Below, piece by piece: positions 16,327 to 23,922 of a stretch of 64,000 nucleotides of DNA. A program made the translations under genes and the position numbers. Within the stretch, counting starts at the first letter, position 1. Every line of letters starts with the position of its first letter. The DNA comes from SVFI01 sp045643145 (GTDB lineage: Bacteria; Bacillota; Clostridia; Lachnospirales; Lachnospiraceae). The notes below the pieces were generated by a model. It saw nothing but the letters and a program-made list of their open reading frames with translations, was not told where the DNA came from and did not search any database. The stretch is taken from assembly GCA_045643145.1 (NCBI GenBank), contig JAZUKG010000203.1, positions 1 to 64,000 on the forward strand. Direction: 5' to 3'.

Positions 16327-17502
16327 ATGGAAAATTTTAGTTTTTATTCACCAACCTACTTTGCATTCGGAAAAGATGCAGAAAGTCAGGCCGGTGCATT
16401 AGTAAAGCGTTTTGGCGGATCTAAAGTATTACTTCATTACGGCGGTGGAAGTGTTGTAAGAAGCGGATTATTAGACAGAGTAAAGGATTCTTTGACAAAA
16501 GAAGGCATCAGCTTTGTAGAGCTTGGCGGTGTAAAGCCAAACCCAAGAAGCGGACTGGTATATGAAGGAATTGATTTATGTAAAAAAGAAGGCGTTGATT
16601 TCGTATTAGCAATCGGCGGCGGAAGTACCATCGACTCTTCCAAGGCAATCGCTGCCGGCGTGGTTTATGATGGAGATTTCTGGGACTTCTATAGTGGAAA
16701 GCGCATTGAAGAAGCACTTCCAATCGGAACTGTATTAACCATCGCAGCAGCAGGAAGCGAAGGCTCACCTGACTCTGTTATTACCAAGGAAGACGGCATG
16801 TTTAAGCGCGGTGCCAGCGGAGATGCTATTCGTCCAAAATTCAGCATTTTGAACCCTGCATTAACTCAGACTCTTCCTGCATATCAGACAGCCTGCGGTA
16901 TCACAGATATCATGGCTCATCTTTACGAGCGTTATTTAACCAATTCTACAGAAGTAGAAGTAACCGACAGATTGATCGAAGCTCTGCTTTTGACCATGAA
17001 GCATGAAGGACCTAGAGTAATCGCTGATCCAAACAATTATGAAGCCAGAGCAAACATCATGTGGGCAGGTATGATGGCTCATAACAACAGCTGTGGTGTT
17101 GGTCGTTCTCAGGACTGGAGCAGTCACAATATCGAACATGAACTTTCTGCTCTTTATGACTGTGCTCACGGCGCAGGTCTGGCAGTTACCATGCCTGCAG
17201 TATTTACCTACAATATGAATCACAACGTAATGCGTTTTGCACAGGTTGCTACCAGAGTTTGGGGTTGTCAGATGGATTTTGAACATCCGGAAGTAACTGC
17301 CAAAGAAGGAATCGAAGCATTCAGAAGCTTCCTGATTTCTCTCGGAATGCCAAAGACTATGACTGAATTTGGCGGTAAAGAAGAAGATATTCCTTATTTA
17401 GCAAAAACCGGATGCTTTGGAAATGGCGGAGACGGTCATGTATACGGATTTGTAAAATTAACCTGTGAAGATGTTGAAAACATCTACAAACTTATGCTTT
17501 AA
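16327..17502 (+). CDS. Iron-containing alcohol dehydrogenase (butanol dehydrogenase-like)
   Basis: Group III, iron-dependent dehydrogenase of 391 residues that interconverts aldehydes and alcohols with NAD(P)H in the cytoplasm. The opening MENFSFYSPTYFAFGKD, the dinucleotide segment AIGGGSTIDSSKAIA, and the metal-site region with DIMAHLYE, HNIEHELSALYDCAHGAGLAV and GHVYGF match the BdhA/YugJ branch. Metal ligands would be the Asp and His residues in these segments. The start follows GAAAGGAATCGAGT. It is monocistronic, ending in a bidirectional terminator. A TATAAT at 16229-16234 may be its -10, but no good -35 accompanies it. Natural substrate (butyraldehyde, acetaldehyde or other) is not determined. 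Confidence 0.93.
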   Translation: MENFSFYSPTYFAFGKDAESQAGALVKRFGGSKVLLHYGGGSVVRSGLLDRVKDSLTKEGISFVELGGVKPNPRSGLVYEGIDLCKKEGVDFVLAIGGGSTIDSSKAIAAGVVYDGDFWDFYSGKRIEEALPIGTVLTIAAAGSEGSPDSVITKEDGMFKRGASGDAIRPKFSILNPALTQTLPAYQTACGITDIMAHLYERYLTNSTEVEVTDRLIEALLLTMKHEGPRVIADPNNYEARANIMWAGMMAHNNSCGVGRSQDWSSHNIEHELSALYDCAHGAGLAVTMPAVFTYNMNHNVMRFAQVATRVWGCQMDFEHPEVTAKEGIEAFRSFLISLGMPKTMTEFGGKEEDIPYLAKTGCFGNGGDGHVYGFVKLTCEDVENIYKLML

Positions 17503-17520
17503 TCTACCCTCACACATATA

Positions 17521-17537
17521 GCTTGAACTATTCAAGC
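17521..17537. repeat. Inverted repeat downstream of the alcohol dehydrogenase
   Basis: GCTTGAA-CTA-TTCAAGC, a perfect 7-bp stem with a 3-nt loop, 18 bp beyond the stop codon and just before the main terminator. No T tract follows it, so it is not a terminator by itself. Confidence 0.5.
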
Positions 17538-17545
17538 GAACAAAA

Positions 17546-17578
17546 AATAGTCCATACCGTTTGGTATGGACTATTTTT
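17546..17578. terminator. Bidirectional terminator between convergent genes
   Basis: AATAGTCCATACC-GTTT-GGTATGGACTATT, a 13-bp perfect stem with T-rich tails on both sides. It can serve the alcohol dehydrogenase (plus) and the SHOCT protein (minus). Confidence 0.9.
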
Positions 17579-17594
17579 ATTATGATCATTTTTA

Positions 17595-19241
17595 TTATAA
17601 CTGCATGTTTTCTACTAAACGACGCTTTTCTTCATCGAATTCAGCCTGGCTGATAATACCATTCTCTAATAAGATCTTGAGCTTCATAGCTGCTTTCTGG
17701 AATTCGTCTAATGTCATTGCACCACCTGTTGCAGGTTTTGCTGCAGGTGCAGGTGCCGGAGTTGCCGGCTTTGGAGCTGCAGGTGCCGGTGCAGGTGCTG
17801 CAGATTTTTCCTCTGCTTTTGGAGCTGCAGGTGCTGGTGCAGGTGCAGGTGCTGCGGCTGGCTTTTCGTCCTTATTCATAGCTGCCATAGCTGCGGCTGC
17901 GGCTGCTTCCATAGGATTTGCCTGTTTAGCTGCTTCTGCTGCAGGTGCTGGTGCTGGTGCTTCTGGCTTTGGAGCCTGAGCTGCAGGCTGTGGGTTCTGA
18001 GCTGCTTTACTAGCTGCAACCTTTGCCACTTCTGCTTCATATTTTCTAAATTCAAGCATTTCTGCTGCTTTACGAGCTTTTTCTGCTGCTTCAGCCTTTG
18101 CTTTGGCAGCTTCTTCTTTTCTACGTTTTTCTTCTTCGATTCTGCGTTTTTCAGCTTCTTCAGCTTCCTTACGTGCTCTTTCTTCAGCTTCCTTACGCGC
18201 TTTTTCTTCTGCTGCAAGTCTTGCCTTTTCTTCTTCTGCACGACGAATCTTTTCTTCTTCCATCTTTACGATGGCATCTTTTGCAAATTTTAATGCTGCT
18301 GCATTTGCTTCTTTTGTAACGATTTCTTCTACAGCCTTGATATTCTTCTGATCTTCAGCCTTTGCAGCTTCTGCTTCTTTTGCACGTGCTTCTGAACCAA
18401 CACGAGTAACTTCTGCTTCTTTTTCTGCATCAGCTTCCTGCTGAGCTTTCACCTTTACTTCTTCTACTTCTTTTTTAACTTCTTCTTCAGCCTTTGCTTT
18501 TGCTTCATCATAACGCTTCTTTGCTTCTTCTTCTGCCTTACGAACTGCTTCAGCAATTGCCTTCTTATTTTCTTCTTCTACTGCTTTCAGTTTTTCGTTA
18601 ACAGTCTGTTTTCCTTTTTCTTCAGCCTGCTTTACTGCTGCTTCTACTTTCTTCTTACCTTCTGCATCCTTTTTAGCAGCGGCATCATCTTTTACTTTCT
18701 TTACTCTTTCATCAGATAATTTAGCAAATTCCTGAGCTTTCTTGATATTCTCTTCTGCTAATTTTCTGGCAGATTCTTCTGCAATTTTACGAGTATGTTC
18801 GCTGGTAGCTTTACGGATGGTTTCTTCTTCAATAGCACGACGAGCTTCGTCCTTTTCAGAAGAAGTACTCTCTGTTACTTCCTTGGCTGCTTTTCTGGCT
18901 GCTTCATCTGCAATACGGAAAGCAGATTCAATGGCTGCCTTCTTGGCATTTAATCCTGCAGTCTGACGAATCGCTTCTTCTGCTGATTTAATCGCATTTT
19001 CAGACGGTGCCGGTCCGTTATTATTACCATTCTGATTATTGTTCTGGTTGTTATTGTTCTGGTTGTTATTGTTCTGATTATTATTTACATTTCCTGCTTT
19101 GTTTGGTTCAGCCGGTTTTTCCTGTGCATTCGCATTATTTGCTTTGTTCCCCTGTCCAGCAATATTCATTGCTGCTGCAGCTGCTTTTCTAGCTGCTTCT
19201 TCGGCTGCTCTTCTTGCATTTTCCATGTTATTATCTGCCAT
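17595..19241 (-). CDS. Long alanine/glutamate/lysine-rich coiled-coil protein with C-terminal SHOCT domain
   Basis: Protein of 548 residues in four zones. The N-terminus has short Ala/Arg helices (MENARRAAEEAARKAAAAA), followed by an Asn/Gln tract (about 50-75). A highly charged helix of several hundred residues follows, rich in EEAKKK, RKAAEE and EEKARK motifs and reminiscent of TolA-like rods. A proline/alanine-rich flexible linker precedes the end (about 400-500). The last 45 residues match the SHOCT pattern (GAMTLDEFQKAAMKLKILLENGIISQAEF). No signal peptide or membrane helix is seen. SHOCT domains are associated with oligomerisation and nucleic-acid or membrane contexts. The upstream GGGGCGAG is a poor ribosome binding site. 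Role unknown; probably a structural or scaffold protein. Confidence 0.85.
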   Translation of the reverse strand: MADNNMENARRAAEEAARKAAAAAMNIAGQGNKANNANAQEKPAEPNKAGNVNNNQNNNNQNNNNQNNNQNGNNNGPAPSENAIKSAEEAIRQTAGLNAKKAAIESAFRIADEAARKAAKEVTESTSSEKDEARRAIEEETIRKATSEHTRKIAEESARKLAEENIKKAQEFAKLSDERVKKVKDDAAAKKDAEGKKKVEAAVKQAEEKGKQTVNEKLKAVEEENKKAIAEAVRKAEEEAKKRYDEAKAKAEEEVKKEVEEVKVKAQQEADAEKEAEVTRVGSEARAKEAEAAKAEDQKNIKAVEEIVTKEANAAALKFAKDAIVKMEEEKIRRAEEEKARLAAEEKARKEAEERARKEAEEAEKRRIEEEKRRKEEAAKAKAEAAEKARKAAEMLEFRKYEAEVAKVAASKAAQNPQPAAQAPKPEAPAPAPAAEAAKQANPMEAAAAAAMAAMNKDEKPAAAPAPAPAPAAPKAEEKSAAPAPAPAAPKPATPAPAPAAKPATGGAMTLDEFQKAAMKLKILLENGIISQAEFDEEKRRLVENMQL

Positions 19242-19324
19242 TTTTCTCGCCCCTATATCTATAATATTTGCTTCCCTTATATATTTTTGTGCGCAAAAAA
19301 GGAAGCATACGCATTTTCTAGACT

Positions 19325-19333
19325 AGTATATCA
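19325..19333 (-). promoter_or_regulatory. Possible extended -10 promoter of the SHOCT gene
   Basis: Minus-strand TG-A-TATACT, an extended -10, without a convincing -35. It lies about 85 bp before the start codon. Nothing else clear was found in 19242-19420 apart from a weak AT palindrome (19385-19397). Confidence 0.4.
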
Positions 19334-19420
19334 CAATAAATTATATATTTCTACTAAAAACTAAAAGAAACATGCTAAAAAATTAGATATAATATCTATG
19401 TATTTATACCAAAAACTCGG

Positions 19421-20812
19421 CTATTCATTTCGGATTGCGGCCAGTGGACTTAAACGCATCGCTCGAAGCGACGGGAAAAATCCTGCAATCATACCCACAA
19501 GCACTGCAAATCCCAATGCCAAGACAGCAAGCCAAGCCGGAATATAAGACAATCCTGCTGCCATATTCATTCCTAAATCTATCTTTTTGAGCACCGTGTT
19601 GATGGCAAAGGATATACCAAAGCTTAATACAATTCCGACAATTCCTCCGATAAATCCGATGTATCCGGCCTCCATCAAAAACATTCCCTGAATGTTTTTC
19701 ATATCACATCCGAGCACCTTCATAATACCGATTTCTTTGGTTCTTTCATAAATCGACATCATCATCGTATTGGCAATACCGATTGCCGCTACAAACAAAG
19801 ATACCGCTCCGATTCCGCCAAGTGCCAGCTGAATATATCGATATTGTCCCTGCATGGACTGAACCCATTCTGCATTGGAGTTGGCCTGATAGCCGAGCTG
19901 ATTGATCTCACTTTGCACGCTCTTTACATTATCAATCCCATCTACATTTACCATGATTGTTGTATAGTAAATATCTTTGAATGGTTTTCCGGAGGCAGAG
20001 GTCGGCTGACCCGGTATCGCTTCATTTTTGTATTCTTTTTTCAGGATATTTTTCAGTACATCCAAATCACAATAAATATTATTGGAATTGCTGTTATAAT
20101 CCTCAACGCCGCCTTCTATTACGCCGGCTGTATCTACCAGATATTTCTTTGGCATCTGTGGTGGTTGGCCGTTCTCATCCACACCGCCCCATTGAAACTG
20201 ATAATACCTATCCATATTGAAAATATATGTCACCGGATCATTAAAATAATCGATATCCGGTACAGTACCGTTCCACCAATATCCATCTGAAGTTTTCTCA
20301 TTATAAAAGTCAGTGATTACCATATTTCCGTAGATTACGGAAAGGCCTGCTCCATTTTCATCAAAGTATCCGCCCTGTCCAAAGGACAGTTTCAGGGAAT
20401 CCAAATCCTCATAACGAATTCCCTTGATATTTCCATAGGTCTGATATCCCTTACAGGTAATCATGGCTTCCGTTTCCAAAAGCGGATATACACCTTTGAC
20501 ATGCTCTATCGAACGAATGCTGTTAATCAGATCATCATCCAGATGCCCGCTTCCTGTCGCCGGCCCCAGAGTCTGCTCATCTTCACCCATTCCCATATAT
20601 CCATAGGCGCCCTGTTCGGTTACCATGACGGTGGTAATTCCTCCGTACTGCTCCATTTCAGCCATGGAAGCTCGGGAAAGACCCAATCCCAGGGAAATCA
20701 TAACCACAATCGAAGCGGTACCTATCACAACACCCAGTACGGTCAAAAAGGTTCTGACTTTTCTTTTCCACAGGTTACTGCTGCTCATTTTGAGCATATC
20801 AAGAAATTTCAT
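19421..20812 (-). CDS. MacB-type ABC transporter permease
   Basis: FtsX/MacB-family permease of 463 residues: an N-terminal helix (about 21-45, KVRTFLTVLGVVIGTASIVV), a periplasmic-type extracytoplasmic domain of about 270 residues, then three helices (about 325-450). The final segment includes the FPSLRAMRLSPLAAIRNE ending seen in MacB permeases. It would work with the ATPase at 22680-23411. The start at 20812 is chosen because GGAGAGGACGATACAG precedes it and the longer frame overlaps the upstream gene more. It overlaps that gene by 14 bp. In such systems force is transmitted across the membrane rather than solute being pumped; the cargo is unknown. Confidence 0.9.
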   Translation of the reverse strand: MKFLDMLKMSSSNLWKRKVRTFLTVLGVVIGTASIVVMISLGLGLSRASMAEMEQYGGITTVMVTEQGAYGYMGMGEDEQTLGPATGSGHLDDDLINSIRSIEHVKGVYPLLETEAMITCKGYQTYGNIKGIRYEDLDSLKLSFGQGGYFDENGAGLSVIYGNMVITDFYNEKTSDGYWWNGTVPDIDYFNDPVTYIFNMDRYYQFQWGGVDENGQPPQMPKKYLVDTAGVIEGGVEDYNSNSNNIYCDLDVLKNILKKEYKNEAIPGQPTSASGKPFKDIYYTTIMVNVDGIDNVKSVQSEINQLGYQANSNAEWVQSMQGQYRYIQLALGGIGAVSLFVAAIGIANTMMMSIYERTKEIGIMKVLGCDMKNIQGMFLMEAGYIGFIGGIVGIVLSFGISFAINTVLKKIDLGMNMAAGLSYIPAWLAVLALGFAVLVGMIAGFFPSLRAMRLSPLAAIRNE

Positions 20813-22673
20813 CTGTATCGTCCTCTCCTTCAAGCTCACTTAACAGATTCTGATTTTCCTTTTCTTCCTTTTTCAATTTGATTCTTTTACGAATCAGTAT
20901 GAAAGCAACAATTATAATAATGATAACGACTAAAACAATTCCGATTACAATATATTTGGTTTTAGAGCCGCCTTCTTCGTATTCAAACTCAGAATAGTCA
21001 TCACCAAAATCATCCATATATTCATCCGAAAATTCGTTCATACCTTCGCCCATGCCTTCTTCCATAGCTGAGCCCATGATATTTAACGCAATTTCCTTTT
21101 CAAAGCTCTTTTCATTTCCGGCTTCATCTTCATAGGTAATAATTGCCTTTACATCGCCTTCACCCTCAGTAGCCTTTTCACCGGTAATCATCGCATCCAC
21201 ATTTGAAGTTGCTCCCGGTTCAATTTTACCCAGGAAGGTCTCGCCGCCGCTTACATATTCTTCGCTGAAATGAACCTTTACATTATGCATGGTAATTTTA
21301 CCTACATTATAAATACTGAACATAACGTTAGCTTCATTTTTTACCTGAATATCTGCAGGCATAATTTCAGGCTTGCCGATTTCAAATCTGGCATCCTGAT
21401 GAACCGGAATCGAGATATCTGCACTGGAAGTATAAGATGTATAGCTTTCATCCTCATATTCCATATTCACATCAATCTGATACGGTTTTTGTGCCAGGTC
21501 GTTTTTCGCTGTCAGTTCAATCGTCAAATCTGTCTCTGCGCCTTTACCGATGGAACTAATATAAGAAGAATTAGAACCGGTTGTTGGCAAAAATACAGCA
21601 TAATTGCTGTCTGATTCGAGCCCTTCTGAAGGAGCCTGGATTGTCACAAGCATATTGGATACTGCAGTTCTTTGAGATGTATTTTTCAGATGTAACGAAA
21701 GCTTGAATGTATCTCCTGCATGAACCTCGGCCGGTTCTGTTGTAAACCCTGTTACAATCACTCTCGGAGTCGAGGTAGCGCCGCCGTCAGTTTCAATATT
21801 TCCGCTTCCTGCAGCACCTTTTACCTTTACATAGGTAGTCAATGTCGCATTTTCTGTTTCTGTACCATTAAAATACAGAACATTGAACTGGAGCTTGTAA
21901 TATCCGCTCATCGCGTCATCTCTGGTTCTAAAGGTCCAGGTAAGCTCCCTTCTTCTGTCCATATCATTCTGACCGTTTCCTTTTCCCGGCAGGTCAACAA
22001 TGGTCTGAGTATAACCGCTGGTTTCAATAACAAAAGGCCATTCATTTACGGTATTGGAAATAACCGGAGTTACGGTTACCTGACTTAAGTTGGTCGCACT
22101 CATATTTACAATAGGAAGTACGATATCAACCAGCTGACCATGAGTCGCATTCGGTGTCATCCAGTTTCCGCCTACCATAATAAAATCACTGGTAGAACTC
22201 GGAGCTGTTGATTCCTCCGGACTTAAATCAGCGCTTTTCTTTTCTACAATCGCATCAATGGCTGCTTTTGCTTTTTCCACGCACTCATCAATACCGTCCT
22301 TGGTAGCCATTCCGCCTTTGATGATCAGGTTTCCTTTTTCATCTCTTAATACATTTCCGGCTTCATCTCTTTGTTTGATACCGATTTTATCCATGTATTC
22401 ATTGGCAAGTTTGTCAATATTCTTTTGTGTCTCTGCATCCATACCTACCTTGGCAAGCTCGGCATAATCATAGATTTCCCTACGACCAACACGTTTTGCA
22501 GACTGCATATCCAGATTGGTGTTTCCATTTGTTGTCTGATTATTTGTATTCTGACTACTCGGACTAGGCGATGGCGAAGTAGCTGATACCTGTACCGGCA
22601 AGCTAATAAGTGCCAGACTCAGCAGCGCTGCCCTGATTATATTTTGAACTTTAAATCCGTTTCCCTTTTTCAT
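20799..22673 (-). CDS. Exported CARDB-like protein partnered with a MacB exporter
   Basis: Protein of 624 residues with a signal peptide (about 1-32, ending VQVSA), a Ser/Pro/Asn-rich linker, several immunoglobulin-like segments of the COG1361/CARDB type (for example TEPAEVHAGDTFKLSLHLKNTS) and one C-terminal membrane helix (about 575-600) with a basic cytoplasmic tail. It is therefore a membrane-anchored surface protein. It lies between the ABC ATPase (6-bp gap) and the permease (14-bp overlap), so it is probably an accessory or adaptor subunit of this exporter, in place of a standard MacA adaptor. No HlyD-type hairpin is visible. Precise function unknown. Confidence 0.85.
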   Translation of the reverse strand: MKKGNGFKVQNIIRAALLSLALISLPVQVSATSPSPSPSSQNTNNQTTNGNTNLDMQSAKRVGRREIYDYAELAKVGMDAETQKNIDKLANEYMDKIGIKQRDEAGNVLRDEKGNLIIKGGMATKDGIDECVEKAKAAIDAIVEKKSADLSPEESTAPSSTSDFIMVGGNWMTPNATHGQLVDIVLPIVNMSATNLSQVTVTPVISNTVNEWPFVIETSGYTQTIVDLPGKGNGQNDMDRRRELTWTFRTRDDAMSGYYKLQFNVLYFNGTETENATLTTYVKVKGAAGSGNIETDGGATSTPRVIVTGFTTEPAEVHAGDTFKLSLHLKNTSQRTAVSNMLVTIQAPSEGLESDSNYAVFLPTTGSNSSYISSIGKGAETDLTIELTAKNDLAQKPYQIDVNMEYEDESYTSYTSSADISIPVHQDARFEIGKPEIMPADIQVKNEANVMFSIYNVGKITMHNVKVHFSEEYVSGGETFLGKIEPGATSNVDAMITGEKATEGEGDVKAIITYEDEAGNEKSFEKEIALNIMGSAMEEGMGEGMNEFSDEYMDDFGDDYSEFEYEEGGSKTKYIVIGIVLVVIIIIIVAFILIRKRIKLKKEEKENQNLLSELEGEDDTDEIS

Positions 22674-22679
22674 ACCTTA

Positions 22680-23411
22680 TTACACTTCCTTATTTATTTC
22701 TTCATCCGTCAAATTTCCGGCTTCTATACTAATGATTTTTCCGTCTGAAATACGGAAAATACGATCTGCATACTGCGCTAAATGATCATCATGCGTAACC
22801 ATAACCAGCGTCTGGTTCTTTTTACGTATAATCTGCTTGATCAGCTTCATGACTTCCTTTGAGGTTTTTGAATCCAGATTTCCGGTCGGTTCATCCGCAA
22901 AAATAATTTCCGGACTTACTACCAAAGCTCTCGCGATACCTACTCTTTGCTGCTGACCACCTGACATCTGCGTCGGTTTGTGCTTTTTATGTTTAGAAAG
23001 ACCTACAAAGTCCAGCATTTCATCGGAAAGCTTTAGTCTTTTTGCTTTGTCCATCCCCTGAAAGGTGAGTGGCAATGCTACATTTTCTATTGCACTTAAT
23101 GACGGAAGCAGGTTAAAGGACTGAAAAATAAATCCGATATGCTCACGTCTGAATTTAACAAGCTGATTCTCGCTTTTCTTTTCCATATGCTCACCGGCAA
23201 TCACAATTTCACCCTTTGTAGGCTTCTCTAAACCTGCCAACATATTTAATAAGGTAGATTTACCTGAACCTGAGGTTCCGACTATCGCACAGAACTCTCC
23301 TTTATATATAGAAAAATCTACACCATTCAAAGCACGAACCTTGTTATCACCAACTCGATATATTTTATATAAATCTTTTACACTGATAACCTGTTTTCTG
23401 TTCTCTTCCAT
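22680..23411 (-). CDS. ABC transporter ATP-binding protein (MacB/LolD type)
   Basis: ABC ATPase of 243 residues. It has the Walker A GTSGSGKSTLLN, Q-loop FQSFNLLPSLSA, signature MSGGQQQRVGIARAL, Walker B IIFADEPTGNLD and the switch His in VMVTHDD. This set is typical of LolD/MacB export ATPases that pair with FtsX-like permeases. The start at 23411 (MEENRKQ) follows TGGAGAAGAAC; a GTG five codons upstream is possible. It is the first gene of the three-gene exporter operon. Confidence 0.94.
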   Translation of the reverse strand: MEENRKQVISVKDLYKIYRVGDNKVRALNGVDFSIYKGEFCAIVGTSGSGKSTLLNMLAGLEKPTKGEIVIAGEHMEKKSENQLVKFRREHIGFIFQSFNLLPSLSAIENVALPLTFQGMDKAKRLKLSDEMLDFVGLSKHKKHKPTQMSGGQQQRVGIARALVVSPEIIFADEPTGNLDSKTSKEVMKLIKQIIRKKNQTLVMVTHDDHLAQYADRIFRISDGKIISIEAGNLTDEEINKEV

Positions 23412-23670
23412 GTTCTTCTCCAACACGTTTGCCTAAAATCTTTTCCATTTTACCACATTGTTTCTATATAAAAAAGAAAGAGATAAAATTACTGATATAA
23501 TTTTTTACCAGCCAATTTCAGCTCTTTATCATCCATGTTTTGGACGCTTTTTCAGCGTTTTGGTTTACATAAAGCAAACCTTACTTATATCGTTTTGCAA
23601 GTCTTCTTGCAAATTCCTCGCAAATGCGTCTTAAGACAATCTTAAGAAGAAATCCCCACTTTCCACAGAG

Positions 23671-23679
23671 TTATCCACA
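23671..23679 (+). promoter_or_regulatory. DnaA-box consensus sequence
   Basis: Exact TTATCCACA, preceded by a two-mismatch copy (CTTTCCACA, 23660-23668). A lone 9-mer can arise by chance, and no dnaA or dnaN is nearby. Confidence 0.35.
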
Positions 23680-23744
23680 TTTTGCGGATATTTCACAGAA
23701 ATGAAAAATGCGAGTAAAATTGCAAAATATTCAGAAATGCAAAG

Positions 23745-23769
23745 AAAAAAAGCCCTGTTGCAAGGCTTT
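23745..23769 (-). terminator. Terminator after the nuclease-helicase gene
   Basis: Minus-strand AAAGCC and GGCTTT arms enclose a short imperfect stem-loop, followed by a T run (23745-23750). It lies about 155 bp beyond the helicase stop codon. Confidence 0.7.
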
Positions 23770-23922
23770 ATTTCCGTTATATTTCATACGTTATTTTATC
23801 GTTATGTTACCTCATTGACCGATTTGTTTCCATTTTTTTGCTTATTTTTCGCTGTTTTTAGAATCTTCCTTGTTATGTAACATATGTTATTTATGGTAAA
23901 ATTTTTTGTTTTTCATTTTGCA

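Larger units (their letters stand above)
23427..23922. other. Structured, AT-rich intergenic region
   Basis: No protein gene is supported in these 496 bp. The region holds an exact DnaA-box sequence (23671-23679) with a looser copy beside it, a perfect TTTGCAAG/CTTGCAAA inverted repeat (23594-23613), a hairpin around ACGCTTTTTCAGCGT (about 23549-23563), paired CTTAAG sites near 23630 and 23641, the helicase terminator (23745-23769), a 12-bp palindrome (23878-23889) and repeated GTTAT words. The promoter of the exporter operon must lie here; a weak candidate is TTGCAA-17-TATAAG on the minus strand at about 23588-23616. Confidence 0.5.

Noticed and set aside
17566..17979. Open frame on the plus strand rich in Ala and Gly, opposite the SHOCT gene
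   Set aside because: It is the mirror of a Pro/Ala linker in a repetitive coding region. It has no ribosome site and its composition follows from the codons of the minus-strand gene.
19385..19397. AT-rich palindrome after the permease gene as a terminator
   Set aside because: The stem AGATAT/ATATCT has only one base in its centre and is all A-T but for the ends, too weak for a terminator.
23600..23700. Chromosome replication origin
   Set aside because: Only one exact DnaA box and one loose copy are present, and neither dnaA, dnaN, gyrB nor recF is in the window.
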